Below are positions 11,901 to 24,899 of a stretch of 64,000 bases of DNA, piece by piece. This DNA is from Chlorocebus sabaeus (Eukaryota > Chordata > Mammalia > Primates > Cercopithecidae). A program made the translations under genes and the position numbers. The notes beneath the pieces are model-generated. The model saw only the letters and a program-made list of their open reading frames with translations, did not search any database and was not told the origin of the DNA. The stretch spans positions 248,001 to 312,000 of the forward strand of contig NW_027327637.1 in NCBI RefSeq assembly GCF_047675955.1, written 5' to 3'. The first letter of the stretch is position 1; each line of letters opens with the position of its first letter.

Positions 11901-12859
11901 TTCGCTAAGCCTGTTCTTGTGGAATTGGCAAAGGGATATTTCGAAGCCCATAGAGGGCTATGGTGAAAAAGGAAATATCTTCCGTTCAAAACTGGAAAGA
12001 AGCTTTCTGAGAAACTGCTCTGTGTTCTGTTAATTCATCTCACAGAGTTACATCTTTCCCTTCAAGAAGCCTTTCGCTAAGCCTGTTCTTGTGGAATTGG
12101 CAAAGGGATATTTCGAAGCCCATAGAGGGCTATGGTGAAAAAGGAAATATCTTCCGTTCAAAACTGGAAAGAAGCTTTCTGAGAAACTGCTCTGTGTTCT
12201 GTTAATTCATCTCACAGAGTTACATCTTTACCTTCAAGAAGCCTTTCGCTTAGGCTGTTCTTGTGGAATTGGCAAAGGGATATTTGGAAGCCCATAGAGG
12301 GCTATGGTGAAAAAGGAAATATCTTCCGTTCAAAACTGGAAAGAAGCTTTCTGAGAAACTGCTCTGTGTTCTGTTAATTCATCTCACAGAGTTACATCTT
12401 TCCCTTCAAGAAGCCTTTCGCTAAGGCTGTTCTTGTGGAATTGGCAAAGGGATATTTGGAAGCCCATAGAGGGCTATGGTGAAAAAGGAACTATCTTTCG
12501 TTCAAAACTGGAAAGAAGCTTTCTGAGAAACTGCTCTGTGTTCTGTTAATTCATCTCACAGAGTTACATCTTTCCCTTCAAGAAGCCTTTCGCTAAGCCT
12601 GTTCTTGTGGAATTGGCAAAGGGATATTTCGAAGCCCATAGAGGGCTATGGTGAAAAAGGAAATATCTTCCGTTGAAAACTGGAAAGAAGCATTCTGAGA
12701 AACTGCTCTGTGTTCTGTTAATTCATCTCACAGAGTTACATCTTTCCCTTCAAGAAGCCTTTCGCTAAGCCTGTTCTTGTGGAATTGGCAAAGGGATATT
12801 TGGAAGCCCATAGAGGGCTATGGTGAAAAAGGAAATATCTTCCGTTCAAAACTGGAAAG
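8904..12859 (+). repeat. 23-monomer version of the same unit, copy B
   Basis: 3956 bp (23 x 172). Relative to copy A it has lost one monomer (the counterpart of about 6868-7039) and has four more at 12172-12859, which gives 20 - 1 + 4 = 23. A distinctive change, CTTTAAAG at 9928, recurs at 13884, exactly 23 monomers on, in copy C but not in copy A. Copies B and C are therefore each other's closest relatives. Confidence 0.87.
12172..12859 (+). repeat. 4-monomer segment present in copy B and absent from copy A
   Basis: Four monomers (688 bp) carry, in order, ACC with CTTAGG; CCC with TTCG at m154-157; AAGCC with TCGAAG and GTTGAAAAC; and AAGCATTC with AAGCC. A similar run lies at about 4605-5292 in the 9-monomer copy 2. 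It may be an ancestral stretch lost from copy A or a block moved in by exchange; the sequence does not decide between these. Confidence 0.75.
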
Positions 12860-14923
12860 AAGTTTTCTGAGAAACTGCTCTGTGTTCTGTTAATTCATCT
12901 CACAGAGTTACATCTTTCCTTACAAGAAGCCTTTCGCTTAGGCTGTTCTTGTGGAATTGGCAAAGGGATATTTGGAAGCCCATAGAGGGCTATGGTGAAA
13001 AAGGAAATATCTTCCGTTCAAAACTGGAAAGAAGCTTTCTGAGAAACTGCTCTGTGTTCTGTTAATTCATCTCACAGAGTTACATCTTTCCCTTCAAGAA
13101 GCCTTTCGCTAAGCCTGTTCTTGTGGAATTGGCAAAGGGATATTTCGAAGCCCATAGAGGGCTATGGTGAAAAAGGAAATATCTTCCGTTCAAAACTGGA
13201 AAGAAGCTTTCTGAGAAACTGCTCTGTGTTCTGTTAATTCATCTCACAGAGTTACATCTTTCCCTTCAAGAAGCCTTTCGCTAAGCCTGTTCTTGTGGAA
13301 TTGGCAAAGGGATATTTGGAAGCCCATAGAGGGCTATGGTGAAAAAGGAAATATCTTCCGTTCAAAACTGGAAAGAAGCTTTCTGAGAAACTGCTCTGTG
13401 TTCTGTTAATTCATCTCACAGAGTTACATCTTTAACTTCAAGAAGCCTTTCGCTAAGGCTGTTCTTGTGGATTTGGCAAAGGGTTATTTGGAAGCCCATA
13501 GAGGGCTATGGTGAAAAAGGAAATATCTTCCGTTCAAAACTGGAAAGAAGCTTTCTGAGAAACTGCTCTGTGTTCTGTTAATTCATCTCACAGAGTTACA
13601 TCTTTCCCTTCAAGAAGCCTTTCGCTAAGGCTGTTCTTGTGGAATTGGCAAAGGGATATTTGGAAGCCCATAGAGGGCTATGGTGAAAAAGGAAATATCT
13701 TCCGTTCAAAACTGGAAAGAAGCTTTCTGAGAAACTGCTCTGTGTTCTGTTAATTCATCTCACAGAGTTACATCTTTCCCTTCAAGAAGCCTTTCGCTAA
13801 GGCTGTTCTTGTGGAATTGGCAAAGGGATATTTGGAAGCCCATAGAGGGCTATGGTGAAAAAGGAAATATCTTCCTTTCAAAACTTTAAAGAAGCTTTCT
13901 GAGAAACTGCTCTGTGTTCTGTTAATTCATCTCACAGAGTTACATCTTTAACTTCAAGAAGCCTTTCGCTAAGGCTGTTCTTGTGGAATTGGCAAAGGGA
14001 TATTTGGAAGCCCATAGAGGGCTATGGTGAAAAAGGAAATATCTTTCGTTCAGAACTGGAAAGAAGCTTTCTGAGAAACTGTTCTATGTTCTGTTAATTC
14101 ATCTCACAGAGTTACATCTTTCCCTTCAAGAAGCCTTTCGCTTAGGCTGTTCTTGTGGAATTGGCAAAGGCATATTTGGAAGCCCATAGAGGGCTGTGGT
14201 GAAAAAGGAAATATCTTTCGTTCAAAACTGGAAAGAAGCTTTCTGAGAAACTGCTCTGTGTTCTGTTAATTCATCTCACAGAGTTACATCTTTCCCTTCA
14301 AGAAGCCTTTCGCTAAGGCTGTTCTTGTGGGATTGGCAAAGGGATATTTGGAAGCCCATAGAGGGCTATGGTGAAAAAGGAAATATCTTCCGTTCAAAAC
14401 TGGAAAGAAGCTTTCTGAGAAACTGCTCTGTGTTCTGTTAATTCATCTCACAGAGTTACATCTTTAACTTCAAGAAGCCTTTCGCTAAGGCTGTTCTTGT
14501 GGAATTGGCAAAGGGATATTTGGAAACCCATAGAGGGCTATGGAGAAAAAGGAAATATCTTCCGTTCAAAACTGGAAAGAAGCTTTCTGAGAAACTGTTC
14601 TATGTTCTGTTAATTCATCTCACAGAGTTACATCTTTCCCATCAAGAAGCCTTTCGCTTAGGCTGTTCTTGTGGAATTGGCAAAGGGATATTTGGAAGCC
14701 CATAGAGGGCTATGGTGAAAAAGGAAATATCTTTCGTTCAAAACTGGAAAGAAGCTTTCTGAGAAACTGCTCTGTGTTCTGTTAATTCATCTCACAGAGT
14801 TACATCTTTCCCTTCAAGAAGCCTTTCGCTAAGCCTGTTCTTGTGGAATTGGCAAAGGGATATTTCGAAGCCCATAGAGGGCTATGGTGAAAAAGGAAAT
14901 ATCTTCCGTTCAAAACTGGAAAG
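12860..14923 (+). repeat. Partial third copy (C) of the 20/23-monomer unit
   Basis: Twelve monomers collinear with the start of copy B at an offset of 3956 bp. The match covers TCCTTACAAG (8961 and 12917), CTTTAAAG (9928 and 13884), GTGG of the G108C monomer (10199 and 14155) and the m119A monomer (10543 and 14499). It stops at 14923. The next unit has CCC and GCCCGTAG where copy B has TATATCTTTACC and GCCCATAG. Confidence 0.85.
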
Positions 14924-16471
14924 AAGCTTTCTGAGAAACTGCTCTGTGTTCTGTTAATTCATCTCACAGAGTTACATCTTTCCCTTCAAGAAGCCTTTCG
15001 CTAAGGCTGTTCTTGTGGAATTGGCAAAGGGATATTTGGAAGCCCGTAGAGGGCTATGGTGGAAAAGGAAATATCTTCCGTTCAAAACTGGAAAGAAGTT
15101 TTCTGAGAAACTGCTCTGTGTTCTGTTAATTCATCTCACAGAGTTACATCTTTCCCTACAAGAAGCCTTTCGCTTAGGCTGTTCTTGTGGAATTGGCAAA
15201 GGGATATTTGGAAGCCCATAGAGGGCTATGGTGAAAAAGGAAATATCTTCAGTTCAAAACTGGAAAGAAGCTTTCTGAGAAACTGCTCTGTGTTCTGTTA
15301 ATTCATCTCACAGAGTTACATCTTTCCCTTCAAGAAGCCTTTCGCTAAGGCTGTTCTTGTGGAATTGGCAAAGGGATATTTGGAAGCCCATAGAGGGCTA
15401 TGGTGAAAAAGGAAATATCTTCCGTTCAAAACTGGAAAGAAGCTTTCTGAGAAACTGCTCTGTGTTCTGTTAATTCATCTCACAGAGTTACATCTTTCAC
15501 TTCAAGAAGCCTTTCGCTAAGCCTGTTCTTGTGGAATTGGCAAAGGGATATTTGGAAGCCCATAGAGGGCTATGGTGAAAAAGGAAATATCTTCCGTTCA
15601 AAACTGGAAAGAAGCTTTCTGAGAAACTGCTCTGTGTTCTGTTAATTCATCTCACAGAGTTACATCTTTCCCTTCAAGAAGCCTTTCGCTAAGGCTGTTC
15701 TTGTGGAATTGGCAAAGGGATATTTGGAAGCCCATAGAGGGCTATGGTGAAAAAGGAAATATCTTCCGTTCAAAACTGGAGAGAAGCTTTCTGAGAAACT
15801 GTTCTATGTTCTGTTAATTCATCTCACAGAGTTACATCTTTCCCTTCAAGAAGCCTTTCGCTAAGGCTGTTCTTGTGGAATTGGCAAAGGGATATTTGGA
15901 AGCCCATAGAGGGCTATGGTGAAAAAGGAAATATCTTCCGTTCAAAACTGGAAAGAAGCTTTCTGAGAAACTGCTCTGTGTTCTGTTAATTCATCTCACA
16001 GAGTTACATCTTTCCCTTCAAGAAGCCTTTCGCTAAGGCTGTTCTTGTGGAATTGGCAAAGGGATATTTGGAAGCCCATAGAGGGCTATGTTGAAAAAGG
16101 AAATATCTTCCGTTCAAAACTGGAAAGAAGCTTTCTGAGAAACTGCTCTGTGTTCTGTTAATTCATCTCACAGAGTTACATCTTTCCCTTCAAGAAGCCT
16201 TTCGCTAAGGCTGTTCTTGTGGAATTGGCAAAGGGATATTTGGAAGCCCATAGAGGGCTATGGTGAAAAAGGAAATATCTTCCGTTCAAAACTGGAAAGA
16301 AGCTTTCTGAGAAACTGCTCTGTGTTCTGTTAATTCATCTCACAGAGTTACATCTTTCCCTTCAAGAAGCCTTTCGCTAAGGCTGTTCTTGTGGGATTGG
16401 CAAAGGGATATTTGGAAGCCCATAGAGGGCTATGGTGAAAAAGGAAATATCTTCCGTTCAAAACTGGAAAG
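14924..16471 (+). repeat. Transitional alpha satellite segment
   Basis: Nine monomers, mostly close to the reference sequence. The first is the earliest example of the A123G/A139G type (GTGG at 15015), followed by a CTACAAG/CTTAGG monomer ending in CTTCAGTTC. This pair becomes common after 25 kb, but here m107 is still G, whereas later copies have T (AAGTGAT). I found no higher-order period in this stretch. Confidence 0.8.
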
Positions 16472-19051
16472 AAGCTTTCTGAGAAACTGCTCTGTGTTCT
16501 GTTAATTCATCTCACAGAGTTACATCTTTCCCTTCAAGAAGCCTTTCGCTAAGCCTGTTCTTGTGGAAATGGCAAAGGGATATTTCGAAGCCCATAGAGG
16601 GCTATGGTGAAAAAGGAAATATCTTCCGTTCAAAACTGGAAAGAAGCTTTCTGAGAAACTGCTCTGTGTTCTGTTAATTCATCTCACAGAGTTACATCTT
16701 TCACTTCAAGAAGCCTTTCGCTAAGCCTGTTCTTGTGGAATTGGCAAAGGGATATTTGGAAGCCCATAGAGGGCTATGGTGAAAAAGGAAATATCTTCCG
16801 TTCAAAACTGGAAAGAAGCTTTCTGAGAAACTGCTCTGTGTTCTGTTAATTCATCTCACAGAGTTACATCTTTCCCTTCAAGAAGCCTTTCGCTAAGGCT
16901 GTTCTTGTGGAATTGGCAAAGGGATATTTGGAAGCCCATAGAGGGCTATGGTGAAAAAGGAAATATCTTCCGTTCAAAACTGGAAAGAAGCTTTCTGAGA
17001 AACTGCTCTGTGTTCTGTTAATTCATCTCACAGAGTTACATCTTTCCCTTCAAGAAGCCTTTCGCTAAGGCTGTTCTTGTGGAATTGGCAAAGGGATATT
17101 TGGAAGCCCATAGAGTGCTATGGTGAAAAAGGAAATATCTTCCGTTCAAAACTGGAAAGAAGCTTTCTGAGAAACTGCTCTGTGTTCTGTTAATTCATCT
17201 CACAGAGTTACATCTTTAACTTCAAGAAGCCTTTCGCTAAGGCTGTTCTTGTGGAATTGGCAAAGGGATATTTGGAAGCCCATAGAGGGCTATGGAGAAA
17301 AAGGAAATATCTTCCGTTCAAAACTGGAAAGAAGCTTTCTGAGAAACTGTTCTATGTTCTGTTAATTCATCTCACAGAGTTACATCTTTCCCTTCAAGAA
17401 GCCTTTCGCTTAGGCTGTTCTTGTGGAATTGGCAAAGGGATATTTGGAAGCCCATAGAGGGCTATGGTGAAAAAGGAAATATCTTCCGTTCAAAACTGGA
17501 AAGAAGCTTTCTGAGAAACTGCTCTGTGTTCTGTTAATTCATCTCACAGAGTTACATCTTTCACTTCAAGAAGCCTTTCGCTAAGGCTGTTCTTGTGGAA
17601 TTGGCAAAGGGATATTTCGAAGCCCATAGAGGGCTATGGTGAAAAAGGAAATATCTTCCGTTCAAAACTGGAAAGAAGCTTTCTGAGAAACTGCTCTGTG
17701 TTCTGTTAATTCATCTCACAGAGTTACATCTTTCCCTTCAAGAAGCCTTTCGCTAAGGCTGTTCTTGTGGAATTGGCAAAGGGATATTTGGAAGCCCATA
17801 GAGGGCTATGGTGAAAAAGGAAATATCTTCCGTTCAAAACTGGAGAGAAGCTTTCTGAGAAACTGTTCTATGTTCTGTTAATTCATCTCACAGAGTTACA
17901 TGTTTCCCTTCAAGAAGCCTTTCGCTAAGGCTGTTCTTGTGGAATTGGCAAAGGGATATTTGGAAGCCCATAGAGGGCTATGGTGAAAAAGGAAATATCT
18001 TCCGTTCAAAACTGGAAAGAAGCTTTCTGAGAAACTGCTCTGTGTTCTGTTAATTCATCTCACAGAGTTACATCTTTAACTTCAAGAAGCCTTTCGCTAA
18101 GGCTGTTCTTGTGGAATTGGCAAAGGGATATTTGGAAGCCCATAGAGGGCTATGGAGAAAAAGGAAATATCTTCCGTTCAAAACTGGAAAGAAGCTTTCT
18201 GAGAAACTGTTCTATGTTCTGTTAATTCATCTCACAGAGTTACATCTTTCCCTTCAAGAAGCCTTTCGCTTAGGCTGTTCTTGTGGAATTGGCAAAGGGA
18301 TATTTGGAAGCCCATAGAGGGCTATGGTGAAAAAGGAAATATCTTCCGTTCAAAACTGGAAAGAAGCTTTCTGAGAAACTGCTCTGTGTTCTGTTAATTC
18401 ATCTCACAGAGTTACATCTTTCCCTTCAAGAAGCCTTTCGCTAAGGCTGTTCTTGTGGAATTGGCAAAGGGATATTTGGAAGCCCATAGAGGGCTATGGT
18501 GAAAAAGGAAATATCTTCCGTTCAAAACTGGAGAGAAGCTTTCTGAGAAACTGTTCTATGTTCTGTTAATTCATCTCACAGAGTTACATCTTTCCCTTCA
18601 AGAAGCCTTTCGCTAAGGCTGTTCTTGTGGAATTGGCAAAGGGATATTTGGAAGCCCATAGAGGGCTATGGTGAAAAAGGAAATATCTTCCGTTCAAAAC
18701 TGGAAAGAAGCTTTCTGAGAAACTGCTCTGTGTTCTGTTAATTCATCTCACAGAGTTACATCTTTAACTTCAAGAAGCCTTTCGCTAAGGCTGTTCTTGT
18801 GGAATTGGCAAAGGGATATTTGGAAGCCCATAGAGTGCTATGGTGAAAAAGGAAATATCTTCCGTTCAAAACTGGAAAGAAGCTTTCTGAGAAACTGTTC
18901 TATGTTCTGTTAATTCATCTCACAGAGTTACATCTTTCCCTTCAAGAAGCCTTTCGCTTAGGCTGTTCTTGTGGAATTGGCAAAAGGATATTTGGAAGCC
19001 CATAGAAGGCTATGGTGAAAAAGGAAATATCTTCCGTTCAAAACTGGAAAG
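16472..19051 (+). repeat. 15-monomer block, copy 1 of a pair 27 monomers apart
   Basis: Markers recur 4644 bp (27 x 172) downstream: GTGGAAATGG (16563 and 21207), the m137A monomer (17251 and 21895), CATGTTT (17899 and 22543) and the next m137A monomer (18111 and 22755). By the monomer with CAAAAGGAT and AGAAGGC (GTGG at 18971 and 23787) the offset is 28, because the second copy has one extra monomer with CAC at m59-61. It contains the 5-monomer motif described at 57576. Confidence 0.82.
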
Positions 19052-21115
19052 AAGCTTTCTGAGAAACTGCTCTGTGTTCTGTTAATTCATCTCACAGAGT
19101 TACATCTTTCACTTCAAGAAGCCTTTCGCTAAGGCTGTTCTTGTGGAATTGGCAAAGGGATATTTGGAAGCCCATAGAGGGCTATGGTGAAAAAGGAAAT
19201 ATCTTCCGTTCAAAACTGGAAAGAAGCTTTCTGAGAAACTGCTCTGTGTTCTGTTAATTCATCTCACAGAGTTACATCTTTCCCTTCAAGAAGCCTTTCG
19301 CTAAGGCTGTTCTTGTGGAATTGGCAAAGGGATATTTGGAAGCCCATAGAGGGCTATGGTGAAAAAGGAAATATCTTCCGTTCAAAACTGGAAAGAAGCT
19401 TTCTGAGAAACTGCTCTGTGTTCTGTTAATTCATCTCACAGAGTTACATCTTTCCCTTCAAGAAGCCTTTCGCTAAGGCTGTTCTTGTGGAATTGGCAAA
19501 GGGATATTTGGAAGCCCATAGAGGGCTATGGTGAAAAAGGAAATATCTTTCGTTCAAAACTGGAAAGAAGCTTTCTGAGAAACTGTTCTATGTTCTGTTA
19601 ATTCATCTCACAGAGTTACATCTTTCCCTTCAAGAAGCCTTTCGCTTAGGCTGTTCTTGTGGAATTGGCAAAGGCATATTTGGAAGCCCATAGAGGGCTG
19701 TGGTGAAAAAGGAAATATCTTTCGTTCAAAACTGGAAAGAAGCTTTCTGAGAAACTGCTCTGTGTTCTGTTAATTCATCTCACAGAGTTACATCTTTAAC
19801 TTCAAGAAGCCTTTCGCTAAGGCTGTTCTTGTGGAATTGGCAAAGGGATATTTGGAAGCCCATAGAGGGCTATGGAGAAAAAGGAAATATCTTCCGTTCA
19901 AAACTGGAAAGAAGCTTTCTGAGAAACTGTTCTGTGTTCTGTTAATTCATCTCACAGAGTTACATCTTTCCCTTCAAGAAGCCTTTCGCTTAGGCTGTTC
20001 TTGTGGGATTGGCAAAGGGATATTTGGAAGCCCATAGAGGGCTATGGTGAAAAAGGAAATATCTTCCGTTCAAAACTGGAAAGAAGCTTTCTGAGAAACT
20101 GCTCTGTGTTCTGTTAATTCATCTCACAGAGTTACATCTTTCACTTCAAGAAGCCTTTCGCTAAGGCTGTTCTTGTGGAATTGGCAAAGGGATATTTGGA
20201 AGCCCATAGAGGGCTATGGTGAAAAAGGAAATATCTTCCGTTCAAAACTGGAAAGAAGCTTTCTGAGAAACTGCTCTATGTTCTGTTAATTCATCTCACA
20301 GAGTTACATCTTTCCCTTCAAGAAGCCTTTCGCTAAGGCTGTTCTTGTGGAATTGGCAAAGGGATATTTGGAAGCCCATAGAGGGCTATGGTGAAAAAGG
20401 AAATAACTTTCGTTCAAAACTGGAAAGAAGCTTTCTGAGAAACTGCTCTGTGTTCTGTTAATTCATCTCACAGAGTTACATCTTTAACTTCAAGAAGCCT
20501 TTCGCTAAGGCTGTTCTTGTGGAATTGGCAAAGGGATATTTGGAAGCCCATAGAGGGCTATGGTGAAAAAGGAAATATCTTTCGTTCAAAACTGGAAAGA
20601 AGCTTTCTGAGAAACTGTTCTATGTTCTGTTAATTCATCTCACAGAGTTACATCTTTACCTTCAAGAAGCCTTTCGCTTAGGCTGTTCTTGTGGAATTGG
20701 CAAAGGCATATTTGGAAGCCCATAGAGGGCTGTGGTGAAAAAGGAAATATCTTTCGTTCAAAACTGGAAAGAAGCTTTCTGAGAAACTGCTCTGTGTTCT
20801 GTTAATTCATCTCACAGAGTTACATCTTTCCCTTCAAGAAGCCTTTCGCTAAGGCTGTTCTTGTGGAATTGGCAAAGGGATATTTGGAAGCCCATAGAGG
20901 GCTATGGTGAAAAAGGAAATATCTTCAGTTCAAAACTGGAAAGAAGCTTTCTGAGAAACTGCTCTGTGTTCTGTTAATTCATCTCACAGAGTTACATCTT
21001 TCCCTTCAAGAAGCCTTTCGCTAAGGCTGTTCTTGTGGAATTGGCAAAGGGATATTTGGAAGCCCATAGAGGGCTATGGTGAAAAAGGAAATATCTTCCG
21101 TTCAAAACTGGAAAG
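19052..21115 (+). repeat. Alpha satellite between the two copies of the 27-monomer-offset block
   Basis: Twelve monomers, including two G108C/A133G monomers (GTGG at 19659 and 20691) only six monomers apart. After copy 2, at about 24 kb, the equivalent succession is six monomers shorter. There the run AATAACTTTCG, AAC/TTCG, G108C appears at 24186-24475, against 20402-20691 here. An internal deletion or duplication of six monomers by exchange between the two G108C-containing runs would explain this. Confidence 0.75.
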
Positions 21116-23867
21116 AAGCTTTCTGAGAAACTGCTCTGTGTTCTGTTAATTCATCTCACAGAGTTACATCTTTCCCTTCAAGAAGCCTTTCGCTAAGCCT
21201 GTTCTTGTGGAAATGGCAAAGGGATATTTCGAAGCCCATAGAGGGCTATGGTGAAAAAGGAAATATCTTCCGTTCAAAACTGGAAAGAAGCTTTCTGAGA
21301 AACTGCTCTGTGTTCTGTTAATTCATCTCACAGAGTTACATCTTTAACTTCAAGAAGCCTTTCGCTAAGGCTGTTCTTGTGGAATTGGCAAAGGGATATT
21401 TGGAAGCCCGTAGAGGGCTATGGTGAAAAAGGAAATATCTTCCGTTCAAAACTGGAAAGAAGCTTTCTGAGAAACTGCTCTGTGTTCTGTTAATTCATCT
21501 CACAGAGTTACATCTTTCCCTTCAAGAAGCCTTTCGCTAAGGCTGTTCTTGTGGAATTGGCAAAGGGATATTTGGAAGCCCATAGAGGGCTATGGTGAAA
21601 AAGGAAATATCTTCAGTTCAAAACTGGAAAGAAGCTTTCTGAGAAACTGCTCTGTGTTCTGTTAATTCATCTCACAGAGTTACATCTTTCCCTTCAAGAA
21701 GCCTTTCGCTAAGGCTGTTCTTGTGGAATTGGCAAAGGGATATTTGGAAGCCCATAGAGGGCTATGGTGAAAAAGGAAATATCTTCCGTTCAAAACTGGA
21801 AAGAAGCTTTCTGAGAAACTGCTCTGTGTTTTGTTAATTCATCTCACAGAGTTACATCTTTAACTTCAAGAAGCCTTTCGCTAAGGCTGTTCTTGTGGAA
21901 TTGGCAAAGGGATATTTGGAAGCCCATAGAGGGCTATGGAGAAAAAGGAAATATCTTCCGTTCAAAACTGGAAAGAAGCTTTCTGAGAAACTGCTCTTTT
22001 TTCTGTTAATTCATCTCACAGAGTTACATCTTTCCCTTCAAGAAGCCTTTCGCTAAGGCTGTTCTTGTGGAATTGGCAAAGGGATATTTGGAAGCCCATA
22101 GAGGGCTATGGTGAAAAAGGAAATATCTTCCGTTCAAAACTGGAAAGAAACTTTCTGAGAAACTGCTCTGTGTTCTGTTAATTCATCTCACAGAGTTACA
22201 TCTTTCACTTCAAGAAGCCTTTCGCTAAGGCTGTTCTTGTGGAATTGGCAAAGGGATATTTCGAAGCCCATAGAGGGCTATGGTGAAAAAGGAAATATCT
22301 TCCGTTCAAAACTGGAAAGAAGCTTTCTGAGAAACTGCTCTGTGTTCTGTTAATTCATCTCACAGAGTTACATCTTTCCCTTCAAGAAGCCTTTCGCTAA
22401 GGCTGTTCTTGTGGAATTGGCAAAGGGATATTTGGAAGCCCATAGAGGGCTATGGTGAAAAAGGAAATATCTTCCGTTCAAAACTGGAGAGAAGCTTTCT
22501 GAGAAACTGTTCTATGTTCTGTTAATTCATCTCACAGAGTTACATGTTTCCCTTCAAGAAGCCTTTCGCTAAGGCTGTTCTTGTGGAATTGGCAAAGGGA
22601 TATTTGGAAGCCCATAGAGGGCTATGGTGAAAAAGGAAATATCTTCCGTTCAAAACTGGAAAGAAGCTTTCTGAGAAACTGCTCTGTGTTCTGTTAATTC
22701 ATCTCACAGAGTTACATCTTTAACTTCAAGAAGCCTTTCGCTAAGGCTGTTCTTGTGGAATTGGCAAAGGGATATTTGGAAGCCCATAGAGGGCTATGGA
22801 GAAAAAGGAAATATCTTCCGTTCAAAACTGGAAAGAAGCTTTCTGAGAAACTGTTCTATGTTCTGTTAATTCATCTCACAGAGTTACATCTTTCCCTTCA
22901 AGAAGCCTTTCGCTTAGGCTGTTCTTGTGGAATTGGCAAAGGGATATTTGGAAGCCCATAGAGGGCTATGGTGAAAAAGGAAATATCTTCCGTTCAAAAC
23001 TGGAAAGAAGCTTTCTGAGAAACTGCTCTGTGTTCTGTTAATTCATCTCACAGAGTTACATCTTTCACTTCAAGAAGCCTTTCGCTAAGGCTGTTCTTGT
23101 GGAATTGGCAAAGGGATATTTGGAAGCCCATAGAGGGCTATGGTGAAAAAGGAAATATCTTCCGTTCAAAACTGGAAAGAAGCTTTCTGAGAAACTGCTC
23201 TGTGTTCTGTTAATTCATCTCACAGAGTTACATCTTTCCCTTCAAGAAGCCTTTCGCTAAGGCTGTTCTTGTGGAATTGGCAAAGGGATATTTGGAAGCC
23301 CATAGAGGGCTATGGTGAAAAAGGAAATATCTTCCGTTCAAAACTGGAGAGAAGCTTTCTGAGAAACTGTTCTATGTTCTGTTAATTCATCTCACAGAGT
23401 TACATCTTTCCCTTCAAGAAGCCTTTCGCTAAGGCTGTTCTTGTGGAATTGGCAAAGGGATATTTGGAAGCCCATAGAGGGCTATGGTGAAAAAGGAAAT
23501 ATCTTCCGTTCAAAACTGGAAAGAAGCTTTCTGAGAAACTGCTCTGTGTTCTGTTAATTCATCTCACAGAGTTACATCTTTAACTTCAAGAAGCCTTTCG
23601 CTAAGGCTGTTCTTGTGGAATTGGCAAAGGGATATTTGGAAGCCCATAGAGGGCTATGGAGAAAAAGGAAATATCTTCCGTTCAAAACTGGAAAGAAGCT
23701 TTCTGAGAAACTGTTCTATGTTCTGTTAATTCATCTCACAGAGTTACATCTTTCCCTTCAAGAAGCCTTTCGCTTAGGCTGTTCTTGTGGAATTGGCAAA
23801 AGGATATTTGGAAGCCCATAGAAGGCTATGGTGAAAAAGGAAATATCTTCCGTTCAAAACTGGAAAG
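21116..23867 (+). repeat. 16-monomer block, copy 2 of the 27-monomer-offset pair
   Basis: Collinear with 16472-19051 with one additional monomer (GTGG at 23099, CAC at m59-61). It includes three m137A monomers 860 bp apart (GTGG at 21895, 22755 and 23615). The m106G>A change with AGAAGGC (23787) is shared with 18971 and is inherited by the later units at about 29117 and 35651. Confidence 0.82.
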
Positions 23868-24383
23868 AAGCTTTCTGAGAAACTGCTCTGTGTTCTGTTA
23901 ATTCATCTCACAGAGTTACATCTTTCACTTCAAGAAGCCTTTCGCTAAGGCTGTTCTTGTGGAATTGGCAAAGGGATATTTGGAAGCCCCTAGAGGGCTA
24001 TGGTGAAAAAGGAAATATCTTCCGTTCAAAACTGGAAAGAAGCTTTCTGAGAAACTGCTCTGTGTTCTGTTAATTCATCTCACAGAGTTACATCTTTCCC
24101 TTCAAGAAGCCTTTCGCTAAGGCTGTTCTTGTGGAATTGGCAAAGGGATATTTGGAAGCCCATAGAGGGCTATGGTGAAAAAGGAAATAACTTTCGTTCA
24201 AAACTGGAAAGAAGCTTTCTGAGAAACTGCTCTGTGTTCTGTTAATTCATCTCACAGAGTTACATCTTTAACTTCAAGAAGCCTTTCGCTAAGGCTGTTC
24301 TTGTGGAATTGGCAAAGGGATATTTGGAAGCCCATAGAGGGCTATGGTGAAAAAGGAAATATCTTTCGTTCAAAACTGGAAAG

Positions 24384-24555
24384 AAGCTTTCTGAGAAACT
24401 GTTCTATGTTCTGTTAATTCATCTCACAGAGTTACATCTTTCCCTTCAAGAAGCCTTTCGCTTAGGCTGTTCTTGTGGAATTGGCAAAGGCATATTTGGA
24501 AGCCCATAGAGGGCTGTGGTGAAAAAGGAAATATCTTTCGTTCAAAACTGGAAAG
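24384..24555 (+). repeat. G108C/A133G monomer type (representative)
   Basis: A monomer with CTGTTCTATG, CTTAGG, GCAAAGGCAT and GGGCTGTGG. It loses the A-box fit and the CCATAG/CTATGG stem. GTGG positions are 6759, 10199, 14155, 19659, 20691, 24475, 29806, 31010, 36340, 37544, 39780, 41156, 43048, 45628, 46832, 49068, 50272, 52508 and 55088. It normally sits two or three monomers before the three-monomer cassette; 19659 and 20691 are exceptions. Confidence 0.83.
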
Positions 24556-24899
24556 AAGCTTTCTGAGAAACTGCTCTGTGTTCTGTTAATTCATCTCACA
24601 GAGTTACATCTTTCCCTTCAAGAAGCCTTTCGCTAAGGCTGTTCTTGTGGAATTGGCAAAGGGATATTTGGAAGCCCATAGAGGGCTATGGTGAAAAAGG
24701 AAATATCTTCCGTTCAAAACTGGAAAGAAGCTTTCTGAGAAACTGCTCTGTGTTCTGTTAATTCATCTCACAGAGTTACATCTTTCCCTTCAAGAAGCCT
24801 TTCGCTAAGGCTGTTCTTGTGGGATTGGCAAAGGGATATTTGGAAGCCCTTAGAGGGCTATGGTGAAAAAGGAAATATCTTCCGTTCAAAACTGGAAAG